DNA of 64,000 bases, taken from contig NZ_JASJOO010000003.1 of NCBI RefSeq assembly GCF_030070105.1, positions 543,155 through 607,154 of the forward strand, in the 5' to 3' direction. Each line of letters begins with the position of its first letter. Within the stretch, counting starts at the first letter, position 1. Both the position numbers and the translations under genes were made by a program. Origin of the DNA: Bermanella sp. WJH001. GTDB taxonomy: Bacteria > Pseudomonadota > Gammaproteobacteria > Pseudomonadales > Oceanobacteraceae. Shown in pieces: positions 18,418 through 27,323 of the stretch. The notes below the pieces were generated by a model. That model saw nothing but the letters and a program-made list of their open reading frames with translations. It did no database searches and was not told where the DNA came from.

Positions 18418-19968
18418 ATGTCCACTTTGCCCAAACCTGTTGCACTTATTATTCTTGATGGCTTTGGTGAGCGTGAAGACGCTAACGATAACGCCATCAG
18501 CGCAGCCAACACCCCTACCTGGGATGCACTCAAAACCAACTTCCCGCGCACTCTGATTAGCACTTCTGGTGAAGCCGTTGGCTTACCGGATGGCCAAATG
18601 GGTAACTCCGAAGTTGGTCACATGAACCTAGGTGCTGGTCGCATTGTTTATCAGAACTTCACCCGAATTAACAAAAGCATCAAAGATGGCGACTTTTTCG
18701 AGAATACCGCCATTGTTAATGCCATGGATGCCGCGATCAGCAAAGGCAAAGCGGTACACCTACTTGGTTTATTAAGCCCAGGTGGCGTTCATAGCCACTC
18801 AGATCACATTAAAGCGCTGGCCTCTATGGCAGCAAAACGCGGTGCCAAAGCCATTTATGTTCACGGCATTTTAGATGGTCGTGATGTGGCCCCTCAAAGT
18901 GCTCAACCATTCATCGAAGACATTGAAGCCCATATGGCGTCATTGGGTTTAGGTGACAATGCCAAACTGGCCACTCTTATTGGTCGTTATTATGCTATGG
19001 ATCGTGATAATCGTTGGGATCGCGTACAAAAAGCCTACGACATGTACACCCAGGGCACGGCCAAATACCAAGCGGCTAACGGGGTTGAAGGGTTACTCGC
19101 ATCCTATGAGCGCGACATTCACGACGAATTCATTGACGACACCATCATAGGAACTCCGGTTAAAGTTGAAGACGGCGACAGCATTATCTTTGCTAACTTC
19201 CGTCCTGACCGCGCCCGTGAAATTACCCGCGCCTTTGTCGATAGTGACTTTGATGGCTTTGCTCGCAACACACACCCTGCAATCAGTGATTTTGTTATGA
19301 TGACGGAATACGCCGCCACCATTAAAACCAGCTGTGCGTTCCCACCAAGCCCCATCACAAATGATTTAGGTGAATACGTAAGTAACTTGGGCAAAACTCA
19401 ATTGCGCATCGCTGAAACCGAAAAATACGCCCACGTCACCTTCTTCTTTAGCGGCGGTCGTGAGGAGCTTTACCCTGGCGAAGAGCGTATCCTCATCAAC
19501 AGCCCAGATGTGGCAACCTATGATTTAAAACCAGAAATGAGCGCACCAGAAGTCACCGACAAACTGGTGGAAGCCATTGAGAATCAAACTTACGACTTAA
19601 TCGTTTGTAACTTTGCTAATGGCGACATGGTGGGTCACACAGGGGTATTTGATGCAGCGGTTAAAGCGGTAGAAGCTTTAGATGTGTGTTTGAAACGTGT
19701 CACCGATGCCATCTTAAAAGTAGGTGGCGAGTGTTTAATCACGGCTGACCACGGTAATTGTGAGCAAATGCTAGACCCGAATGGTGGCCCAATGACACAA
19801 CACACTACTGGCCCTGTTAACCTTGTACACGTCAGTCAACAAGGTAAAGACGTTGCGCTTAAAGCAGGCGGCTCTCTTTGCGATATCGCACCTACGCTAT
19901 TGACCATGATGGGCGCACAGCAGCCCAATGAAATGACAGGCCAATCTCTATTAGAGAAGCGTTCGTAA
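18418..19968 (+). CDS. gpmI: GpmI, cofactor-independent phosphoglycerate mutase
   Basis: A 516-aa enzyme that interconverts 3- and 2-phosphoglycerate in glycolysis and gluconeogenesis. The metal site begins with [12 protein letters not shown] (Asp14), and the catalytic phosphoserine is Ser64 in [11 protein letters not shown]. Later metal ligands are in [13 protein letters not shown] and [12 protein letters not shown]. The start follows AGGGT. It is the first gene of a run with envC-like, ctpA-like and yibQ-like genes, a common gammaproteobacterial arrangement. Confidence 0.96.
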   Translation: MSTLPKPVALIILDGFGEREDANDNAISAANTPTWDALKTNFPRTLISTSGEAVGLPDGQMGNSEVGHMNLGAGRIVYQNFTRINKSIKDGDFFENTAIVNAMDAAISKGKAVHLLGLLSPGGVHSHSDHIKALASMAAKRGAKAIYVHGILDGRDVAPQSAQPFIEDIEAHMASLGLGDNAKLATLIGRYYAMDRDNRWDRVQKAYDMYTQGTAKYQAANGVEGLLASYERDIHDEFIDDTIIGTPVKVEDGDSIIFANFRPDRAREITRAFVDSDFDGFARNTHPAISDFVMMTEYAATIKTSCAFPPSPITNDLGEYVSNLGKTQLRIAETEKYAHVTFFFSGGREELYPGEERILINSPDVATYDLKPEMSAPEVTDKLVEAIENQTYDLIVCNFANGDMVGHTGVFDAAVKAVEALDVCLKRVTDAILKVGGECLITADHGNCEQMLDPNGGPMTQHTTGPVNLVHVSQQGKDVALKAGGSLCDIAPTLLTMMGAQQPNEMTGQSLLEKRS

Positions 19969-21122
19969 TGCGATTACTTGCAAGCTTACTTTTGCTTGCC
20001 GTGATGCCGATTACCACTGCCACACTAAGTGTGGCAGAAGGCATTGACAGCAAACAACTAAGCGAACGTCACTTAAAAAAATTAAGGGACGACATTAACG
20101 ATCTGCAAGCCTTTCTTAAAAAAGCACAAGATGACCACAAAGACCTAGTCACCTCGTTACGCAAAAGTGATGAAGAAGTGGCTCAAATGAGCAAACAAGT
20201 GGAGTCATTAAAGAAAGCGTTGCAGGAGGAACGAGATCGCCTAAAAAAGCTCAAAGCCGAGCAGGCCTCTCTGAGTAAATCCCAGCACAAACAACAACGC
20301 GTTTTAAATGACATTATCTTGGCCAGCTACAAGCTTGGCCAAGAACCTCAACTTAAAATGTTGCTTAACCAACAAGACCCAGCCCAAGTTTCACGTAACC
20401 TAAATTACCTGCAATATTTTAATGCCGCCCACCAAAATGAAATCGACCAGTACCGCACCACGCTTAATGAATTAAGCCAAGTGCAACATAAAATCGAAAC
20501 ACGGGAAGCCAGCCTGCAGACTAACTTAAGTGAATTAAAACGCACTCACGCACAACTCAAACAAACCCAAAAGCAACAACAGGCCCATGCCAATGCATTG
20601 GATAAAAAAATCCAAGGCAGCGGCCAACAGCTTTCTCGCTTACAACAAGACCGCCAAAACCTAATGGAACTATTGGGCAAAGTAGAAGAAGTCTTTTTGC
20701 CATACGAGCGCAACAAAGAAAGCCGCCCGTTTAAACAGTTAAAAGGCAAATTACCAAGCCCCATTAATAGCCGAGCACAGAAATTATTTGGCCAATGGCA
20801 ACCCAATGGCAAACAAAGATGGCAAGGTTGGATATACCCTGAACAAACCGGCTCAGAAGTATTTGCCGTCCATCATGGGCGAGTGGTTTTCAGTGATTGG
20901 TTGCGCGGGTTTGGATTACTCACCATTGTGGATCACGGACAAGGTTATATGACCCTTTATGCGCGTAACCAAGCCTTGCTTAAAAGCGTAGGAGACTGGG
21001 TTGAAACCGGTGAAGTGATTGCGAATGTTGGCCGCAGTGGTGGCTTTGAAGACACGGGGCTGTATTTTGAGATTCGCCACAAAGGTGAACCGCAAAACCC
21101 AAAACGCTGGTTAAAAGGCTAA
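19968..21122 (+). CDS. envC: EnvC-like murein hydrolase activator
   Basis: A 384-aa protein with a signal peptide (about 1-23). A long coiled coil follows to about residue 240, dense in Lys/Gln/Glu, then a C-terminal LytM (M23) domain from about 290. The domain lacks key zinc ligands: the usual L-H-x-E motif reads L-Y-F-E-I, and Y-A-H reads Y-A-R. It is therefore probably non-catalytic, like EnvC, and would activate periplasmic amidases at division. The ATG shares one base with the gpmI stop. Confidence 0.9.
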   Translation: MRLLASLLLLAVMPITTATLSVAEGIDSKQLSERHLKKLRDDINDLQAFLKKAQDDHKDLVTSLRKSDEEVAQMSKQVESLKKALQEERDRLKKLKAEQASLSKSQHKQQRVLNDIILASYKLGQEPQLKMLLNQQDPAQVSRNLNYLQYFNAAHQNEIDQYRTTLNELSQVQHKIETREASLQTNLSELKRTHAQLKQTQKQQQAHANALDKKIQGSGQQLSRLQQDRQNLMELLGKVEEVFLPYERNKESRPFKQLKGKLPSPINSRAQKLFGQWQPNGKQRWQGWIYPEQTGSEVFAVHHGRVVFSDWLRGFGLLTIVDHGQGYMTLYARNQALLKSVGDWVETGEVIANVGRSGGFEDTGLYFEIRHKGEPQNPKRWLKG

Positions 21123-21190
21123 TACTCCTTTCTTAGATGACATAAATGGACAGCTTTATTGTCAAATACCCCCAATTGCATGCACCTGAC

Positions 21191-21218
21191 TTCAAATTTC
21201 ATAACAATCTGTTATAAC
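21191..21218 (+). promoter_or_regulatory. Predicted promoter of the ctpA-yibQ pair
   Basis: A TATAAC -10 (21213-21218) has an extended TGT just upstream and a TTCAAA -35 (21191-21196) at 16-nt spacing. It sits in the 126-nt gap before the protease gene. Assigned by eye only. Confidence 0.45.
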
Positions 21219-21248
21219 TTATAAAGCTTATATAAATTGAGATTCTCT

Positions 21249-22598
21249 ATGTTACGCCCATTGTTCTTCACCTTGTTGGCTGTGCTGACATTTTCAGTAC
21301 ACGCTCAAGACATCATCGAAGGTGAAGCAAAAGTTGCACCCTCACGTTTACCCCTTGAAGAATTACGAGCCTTTGCTGAGATTTTCGAACGTATCCGCAC
21401 CAGTTATGTTGAAACGGTGGATGATAAAACATTATTGGAAAACGCCATTCATGGCATGCTCAGCGGCCTTGATCCTCATTCATCCTATTTAGGTGAGGAA
21501 GACTTTGAAGATTTACGCGCCAATACCAGTGGTAAGTTTGGCGGACTCGGCATTGAAGTGGGCATGGAAGATGGCTTTATTAAAGTAGTCAGCCCAATTG
21601 ATGATACGCCGGCCCAGCAAGCGGGTATTTTAGCCGGTGATCTCATTATCAAATTAGACGACACCCCAGTGAAAGGCTTAGGTTTAAATGAAGCCGTAGA
21701 AAAAATGCGCGGTGAACCAGGTAGCCCAATTGTATTAACCATTTTACGTGAAGGTGAAAATCAGCCGTTAGAAATCACGATTAAACGAGCTGAAATTAAA
21801 ATCACCAGTGTGAAACACAAACTACTCGACGATCAATATGGCTACATTCGCATCACCCAATTTCAAGAAAATACCGGTGCCGACATTAGTAACGCCCTGC
21901 AAATACTCACCGAAAAAAGTGATCAGCCACTAAAACCATTAAGTGGTGTGATTCTGGATTTACGTAATAACCCTGGCGGTGTGTTAGATGCCGCGGTTGC
22001 AGTCAGTGATGCATTTTTAGAAAGCGGTTTAATCGTCTATACCAAAGGCCGCATTGCCAATGCCGACGTACGTTATGAAGCCACCATTGATACCCCTGCT
22101 CCTGACGTGCCATTAGTGGTATTAATTAATGGCGGCAGTGCATCCGCTTCTGAAATTGTGGCAGGGGCCCTTCAAGATCATGGCCGTGCTGTGATCATGG
22201 GCACGCAAAGCTTTGGTAAGGGCTCGGTGCAAACCGTACTACCTTTAAACGGCGAACATGCTTTGAAACTGACTACGGCTCGTTACTACACACCCAATGG
22301 TAGGTCGATTCAAGCCCAAGGCATTACCCCTGATATCGAAGTGCATCAAGGCAAGTTCACGCCAGAAAATGAGTCACGCTATTACAAAGAAGCAGACTTA
22401 ACAGGCCATCTTGAAAACCCTGATGAAAAGAAAGAGAAGAAAGTTGAAGATGAGGAAAATGAAACCAAAAAACTCATCGCCAAAGACTATCAACTCAACC
22501 AAGCGCTTACTATGCTTAAAGGTATGCGCTTATTAGCCAGTAAACAAAATCGTGATAGTGATGATCAAACACCTGCTGTACCTGCTATTACTGACTAG
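21249..22598 (+). CDS. ctpA: CtpA-type carboxy-terminal processing protease (S41)
   Basis: A 449-aa exported serine protease. The ATG at 21249 gives a clean signal peptide (MLRPLFFTLLAVLTFSVHA); a TTG at 21237 is a weaker alternative. A PDZ domain lies at about 90-170 (GKFGGLGIEVG... GSPIVLTILREGE). The catalytic Ser/Lys pair is Ser299 in GGSASASEIVAG and Lys324 in GTQSFGKGSVQT, 25 residues apart as in the family. Such enzymes trim periplasmic or peptidoglycan-linked proteins. The C-terminal tail is Lys/Glu-rich. It follows the envC-like gene and overlaps the deacetylase gene by 38 nt. Confidence 0.94.
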   Translation: MLRPLFFTLLAVLTFSVHAQDIIEGEAKVAPSRLPLEELRAFAEIFERIRTSYVETVDDKTLLENAIHGMLSGLDPHSSYLGEEDFEDLRANTSGKFGGLGIEVGMEDGFIKVVSPIDDTPAQQAGILAGDLIIKLDDTPVKGLGLNEAVEKMRGEPGSPIVLTILREGENQPLEITIKRAEIKITSVKHKLLDDQYGYIRITQFQENTGADISNALQILTEKSDQPLKPLSGVILDLRNNPGGVLDAAVAVSDAFLESGLIVYTKGRIANADVRYEATIDTPAPDVPLVVLINGGSASASEIVAGALQDHGRAVIMGTQSFGKGSVQTVLPLNGEHALKLTTARYYTPNGRSIQAQGITPDIEVHQGKFTPENESRYYKEADLTGHLENPDEKKEKKVEDEENETKKLIAKDYQLNQALTMLKGMRLLASKQNRDSDDQTPAVPAITD

Positions 22599-23391
22599 TA
22601 TTGCTAATACCTGCTTGGCGAGCCAACCCTCTTCCGCTCGCCTGGCTATTGTCATTGATGACCTAGGCAATAGCTTACAATCTGGCTTAAAAGCCATTGC
22701 CCTTCCAGCCGATATCACCTTTGCCGTTATGCCTCATCGCAAGCACAGCAAGCGACTTGCTGAGCGTGCCGCCCGCTTGGGTAAAGATGTCATCTTACAT
22801 GCGCCGATGAGCACCGTTAATGGTTTAGAGTTGGGTGCTGGGGCTCTCAATGAATCATTAAGCGAACATGAATTTAAAACAAAACTGGCATTTTCACTTG
22901 AAAGCATCCCCTTTGCCAAAGGCATGAATAATCACATGGGTAGCCAATTGACCACCAACTCAGTGGCCATGATGTGGGTAATGGAAGTGTTAAAAGAAAA
23001 GCAGTTATTTTTTTTAGATAGCCGCACTAATGCTAAAAGCGTGGGGTTTTCTACCGCACAAACCATGGGTATCCCCAGTGCCTCGCGCGACATTTTTTTA
23101 GACAATGAAATCAGTATTGAGCACATTCATATTCAATTTAAAAAAGCCATTCGAGTGGCCGAAAAATATGGGAGTGCCATTGCCATTGGTCATCCCTATA
23201 AGACAACTATCACCTACCTTGAGCATGTTCTACCCCAGCTCGAAGACACCCACATTAGTGTGCATAAAATAAGTGATTTACTCAAAGCGGGCATCACCCC
23301 GAGACCCGATAGTGCAAGGGATAGCAAGCCAGCCTCTACCCCCTCGTTAGATGCATTCATTAGCGCTTATCTCGCCACCCTTAAAACTTGA
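22561..23391 (+). CDS. YibQ-like divergent polysaccharide deacetylase family protein
   Basis: A 276-aa protein with a signal peptide (MIKHLLYLLLLTSIANTCLA), from the ATG at 22561 inside the end of the protease gene. The motifs LAIVIDDLGNS, FAVMPHRKHS, VILHAPMS and GMNNHMGSQLT match the YibQ/DUF610 group, an NodB-related fold with His and Asp at metal-like positions. The substrate is unknown; the neighbouring genes suggest cell-envelope or peptidoglycan metabolism. Confidence 0.9.
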   Translation: MIKHLLYLLLLTSIANTCLASQPSSARLAIVIDDLGNSLQSGLKAIALPADITFAVMPHRKHSKRLAERAARLGKDVILHAPMSTVNGLELGAGALNESLSEHEFKTKLAFSLESIPFAKGMNNHMGSQLTTNSVAMMWVMEVLKEKQLFFLDSRTNAKSVGFSTAQTMGIPSASRDIFLDNEISIEHIHIQFKKAIRVAEKYGSAIAIGHPYKTTITYLEHVLPQLEDTHISVHKISDLLKAGITPRPDSARDSKPASTPSLDAFISAYLATLKT

Positions 23392-23444
23392 GAACAAAGC
23401 AAATTTGTCTATGGTTAATGGAGAGTCTAGCTAGGTAAGACCTC

Positions 23445-25142
23445 ATGCTAAAAAGCCTTTCTTATGCTTTTTTATTATTACTTTCGCCTTTATTAATAGC
23501 TGACAACGCAATTGATCACGCTATCAAACAATTATCACCCTCCACCCTATCGAAACAAGAGATGGCTCGCGAACTGAAATGGTTTCAACAAGCAGCCATG
23601 CCGTTTAAAGGAAAAAGCATTTCTGTTGTCAGTGAAGACATTCCCACTCATCGCTGGGAGCGGGATGTATTAGCGCAACACTTTGAAAATATCACAGGTA
23701 TTAAAGTTCATTTCGACATTATTGGTGAAGGCTCGGTTGTTGAAAATATTTTTAAACAAGTGAGCCAAGGTGCACATCTTTACGATATTTACATTAACGA
23801 TGCTGACCACATTGGTACTCATACCCGTGTTCAAGGGGTCGTTAATCTAACCGACTACATGAAAAATGAAGGTCGAAAATTTACCAATCCATATTTGGAT
23901 TTATCCGATTTTTTAAATCTTCAATTTGGTCAAGACTATGATGGCCAACAACTGCAACTGCCGGATCAACAGTTTGCGAATTTATATTGGTTCCGTTATG
24001 ACTGGTTTACTCGGCCTGATATTAAAAACCTGTTTTTCAAATTCACTGAAAAAAAATACGGTCAAGGTAATGGCTATGAACTAGGTGTGCCCGAAAACTG
24101 GGCGGCCTATGAAGACATTGCGGAATTTTTTACCCGCACACCCATCGATGGCAAAAAAGTATATGGTCATACTGACTTTGGTAAGAAGTCCCCTTCTTTG
24201 GGTTGGCGTTTTACCGATGCATGGCTATCCATTGCAGGGGCTGGAGATGTGGGTTTACCCAACGGCTCACCTGTTGATGAATGGGGTATACGAGTTGAAA
24301 ATAGAATCCCCGTGGGCTCAAGTGCTGAGCGCGGTGGCGCAACCAATAGCCCTGCTGCCATCTATGCTTTGCAAAGTTATATTGATTGGCTAAATAAATA
24401 CAGCCCACCATCAGCCAGAACCGGAACCTTCCGCGACATCAATATAGCGGCCGCTCAAGGTAATGTGGCCCAGCAAATATTTTTATATACCCTATGGGTG
24501 AATGAACCTGCGTTTCAACAAGGAGATATGATCGACCACAATGGTGATCCTGTTTGGCGACTCGCGCCGACCCCCCATGGAAAGTACTGGGAAAAAGGCA
24601 TGAAAATAGGTTACCAAGATGCCGGTAGCTGGACAATCCCAAAAGACACTCGTGGCCCTAAACGTGCGGCGGCTTGGTTATGGGCTCAATTTTGTGTGAG
24701 TAAAACCGCAGCCGTTGCCAAGTTTAAAGCAGGCGGCACACCGGTGAGGCATTCCACGCTTAATAGCGATTTTGTACAAACAAATAAAAAGCGCTGGGGC
24801 GGCTTGATTGAATTTTATCAAAGCAATGCCATTTATCTTTGGACAGATACTGGGCTCAACGTCCCCCACTACCCATTAATGTTTCGAGCATGGTGGCCCA
24901 ATCTTGATAAAGCCATTGATGGCAAAATCACAGCCAAACAAGCAATGGACAACATAGCCGAAAGCCAAGATAACATCATGGCCAGTTTAAAACTGGCAAA
25001 GTATTCACCAAAATTAAACCCTAAAAAGACACAAGCATATTGGTTAGCACAACCTGGGGCACCGAAACCTGAGCGGGCAAGAGAAAAGCCTAAGACAATG
25101 TCTTATGAAGCGGCAATTAAACTCTGGCGCAAGGTACCATAA
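23445..25142 (+). CDS. Periplasmic extracellular solute-binding protein (family 1-like)
   Basis: A 565-aa protein with a signal peptide (MLKSLSYAFLLLLSPLLIA). The region FKGKSISVVSEDIPTHRWE onward (about 54-130) reads as the N-lobe of a large sugar/polyol-type binding protein, with E-N-I-T-G-I-K-V-H-F near 81. The C-terminal part (WRLAPTPHGKYWEKGM, then YQDAGSWTIPKDTRGPKRAA) is typical of this class. No permease or ATPase gene is nearby. The stop shares one base with the next ATG, a sensor kinase, which suggests a sensing role. The ligand cannot be told from sequence. Confidence 0.85.
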   Translation: MLKSLSYAFLLLLSPLLIADNAIDHAIKQLSPSTLSKQEMARELKWFQQAAMPFKGKSISVVSEDIPTHRWERDVLAQHFENITGIKVHFDIIGEGSVVENIFKQVSQGAHLYDIYINDADHIGTHTRVQGVVNLTDYMKNEGRKFTNPYLDLSDFLNLQFGQDYDGQQLQLPDQQFANLYWFRYDWFTRPDIKNLFFKFTEKKYGQGNGYELGVPENWAAYEDIAEFFTRTPIDGKKVYGHTDFGKKSPSLGWRFTDAWLSIAGAGDVGLPNGSPVDEWGIRVENRIPVGSSAERGGATNSPAAIYALQSYIDWLNKYSPPSARTGTFRDINIAAAQGNVAQQIFLYTLWVNEPAFQQGDMIDHNGDPVWRLAPTPHGKYWEKGMKIGYQDAGSWTIPKDTRGPKRAAAWLWAQFCVSKTAAVAKFKAGGTPVRHSTLNSDFVQTNKKRWGGLIEFYQSNAIYLWTDTGLNVPHYPLMFRAWWPNLDKAIDGKITAKQAMDNIAESQDNIMASLKLAKYSPKLNPKKTQAYWLAQPGAPKPERAREKPKTMSYEAAIKLWRKVP

Positions 25143-27313
25143 TGAAGTTAGCAATGAATCGCATCAGCAGGCAATTAATTGGGCTTGTGTTTATCGCCCT
25201 GATTGTTTTTGCGGTTGGTATAGCATCATTGGTAGGCTGGCAATCTTATCGTGATTTAAAAGAAGTGGCATTTGAGCGTGTTCAAGCTGCTGGTAAACTT
25301 TTTTCATCTGAAATAGAAAATACTGCCAGTCGTGCACACCAATCATTAGGTGCTGTAGAGTCAAATCGCATTATTACTGACCAATTAGTTTTATTAAACA
25401 ATTACGGTCCTCTTTACACCGAAGATCCATCCCAAAAAAACCAAGCGATTAGTGAATCGGATATTACTTTTTATCTGCAAAGTCAGTTACAACTGGCCCG
25501 CTCCCTTATTCATTTACTTCCATCTCACGAACTAAATGAACTGGCCATTTACCATATGGACCCTTTTAAGCAATACACAGACAGCAAACCCATTCCTTCC
25601 ATGCGTATTGATCACGAATTTATTTGGTTATTTCGCTATGACAAAAAATCTAAAACCCAAACCCCTAGGGTCTACAAATTGCCCATCTATCAACTAAATT
25701 ATGATGGAGATTTTTTTGATATTAGCGCTATATACCAAGAAGACGCTGATTTTTTTTATAAAACAGTGGGCGTTGAACTCAGCCCGGTGATACCTAATGA
25801 TTTTTTTAATCAATTAAAACGTCCCCAGCAATACACATCCGGTAAAGTTATTAGTCTGCTTAACGATAAACTTCAATTGATTATGTGGACACCCATCTCC
25901 TTAGAGATAGTTGACCCAGATAATTGGCAGGCATCCTATCAAAATTCCATCATCGTTGTGGCGATCCAAGAACCCGATGATGACAGCCTGAAAACCACTT
26001 CCGAACGTTTGGGAGCTGAGCTAGCCATTGTGGATACCGAGCATGTTTGGGTTTCAAGCATTAACCATAAAAAACAACAACATTCATCTGAGCATGACCT
26101 TGAAGTTGGTAATGAACCCTTTATCTATTCTGAGGTGTTGCTGGATATACCCAGTGACAATGATAAAACCTTCAAGGTAATGGCACTTAGTCCCACCGAG
26201 GGGCTTAAGAAGCGAACCAATACGTTGATCATGCGCTTAACACTCATCACCGCATTGGCAATTTTAATTACCGCACTGGCGATTTATTTGATGGTACAAA
26301 AGAAACTTCGTATTCCACTTGATGAGTTATTAACGGGTGTAAATAGCTTGCGTAAGGGTGATATGAATGTATCCGTCAATATTAATACTAACAACGAGCT
26401 AGCCACACTGGGCTTTGCATTTAACGATATGACTAAGCAGCTCAAAGAAAAATCCAAGGCCCTGCAACTGGCAAATGACACTCTAGAACATAAAGTAATG
26501 GAGCGCACTGAAGACCTAAAAAATGCCCAGCAACAATTAATCCTTGCAGAAAAAATGGCGTCGTTAGGCCAGCTGGTCGCGGGTGTGGCCCATGAAATAA
26601 ATACCCCCTTGGGTAACTCAATTACGGCCCTTTCTTTTAATAAAACCGAGAGCCAAGCTATCCAAAAGAAATTTGATAATAAAACATTAACTGCAGCTGA
26701 TTTTGGTAAGTTTTTAGATATATCCCACGAGTCCGTCAACATCATGGAATCCAATTTACGCAAGGCCAAACAACTGGTACAGACCTTCAAAAATGTGGCG
26801 GTAAATCAATCAGTAGAGGAGGTTTGCTTATTCTCGATTCAAGAACAAATAGATGAGATATTGGTAACATTAAGACCACAACTCAAACAAACACAAATTC
26901 AACTGCATATTGAAGTTGAAGATAACCTACAAATCACAAGTTACCCAGGGGCCTACTATCACATCATCAGTAATATGATCGTCAATAGCATTAAACATGC
27001 TTTCCCTGATCATAGTGGCAATATTTATCTCACGATTTATACAAAAGAAGACCATCTTCATATTACATATAAAGACGATGGTAAAGGTATGAACGAAGCA
27101 ACATGCAGTAAAATCTTCGATCCGTTTTTCACGACCAAGCGTGGCGACGGAGGAACCGGACTAGGTATGTACATGACTTACAATATTGTCACCCAACAAC
27201 TAGGTGGCACCATTGAAGCCTTTAGTGAAATCAATAAAGGCTCAGAGTTCCATGTGCAGGTTCCACTAGAACTGCCGGATTATCAAGACTCAGGCAAAAT
27301 CTTATCCGTTTGA
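25142..27313 (+). CDS. Membrane sensor histidine kinase, no receiver domain
   Basis: A 723-aa protein. Membrane helix 1 is at about residues 12-31, a periplasmic region of about 330 residues follows, and helix 2 is at about 362-384. Then come a HAMP domain (KLRIPLDELLTGVNSLRKGD), a coiled coil and the kinase core. The H-box has His484 (VAGVAHEINTPLG), the N-box is NMIVNSIKHAF, and the G boxes are DDGKGM and GGTGLGMYMTYNIV. There is no response regulator next door, so its partner is encoded elsewhere. It is translationally coupled to the solute-binding protein and ends 10 nt from the convergent ABC-F gene. Confidence 0.93.
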   Translation: MKLAMNRISRQLIGLVFIALIVFAVGIASLVGWQSYRDLKEVAFERVQAAGKLFSSEIENTASRAHQSLGAVESNRIITDQLVLLNNYGPLYTEDPSQKNQAISESDITFYLQSQLQLARSLIHLLPSHELNELAIYHMDPFKQYTDSKPIPSMRIDHEFIWLFRYDKKSKTQTPRVYKLPIYQLNYDGDFFDISAIYQEDADFFYKTVGVELSPVIPNDFFNQLKRPQQYTSGKVISLLNDKLQLIMWTPISLEIVDPDNWQASYQNSIIVVAIQEPDDDSLKTTSERLGAELAIVDTEHVWVSSINHKKQQHSSEHDLEVGNEPFIYSEVLLDIPSDNDKTFKVMALSPTEGLKKRTNTLIMRLTLITALAILITALAIYLMVQKKLRIPLDELLTGVNSLRKGDMNVSVNINTNNELATLGFAFNDMTKQLKEKSKALQLANDTLEHKVMERTEDLKNAQQQLILAEKMASLGQLVAGVAHEINTPLGNSITALSFNKTESQAIQKKFDNKTLTAADFGKFLDISHESVNIMESNLRKAKQLVQTFKNVAVNQSVEEVCLFSIQEQIDEILVTLRPQLKQTQIQLHIEVEDNLQITSYPGAYYHIISNMIVNSIKHAFPDHSGNIYLTIYTKEDHLHITYKDDGKGMNEATCSKIFDPFFTTKRGDGGTGLGMYMTYNIVTQQLGGTIEAFSEINKGSEFHVQVPLELPDYQDSGKILSV

Positions 27314-27323
27314 TACAGCAGGC

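Noticed and set aside
23445-25142. Part of an ABC importer operon
   Set aside because: No permease or ATPase gene occurs beside it, and the next gene is a kinase that overlaps it by one base.
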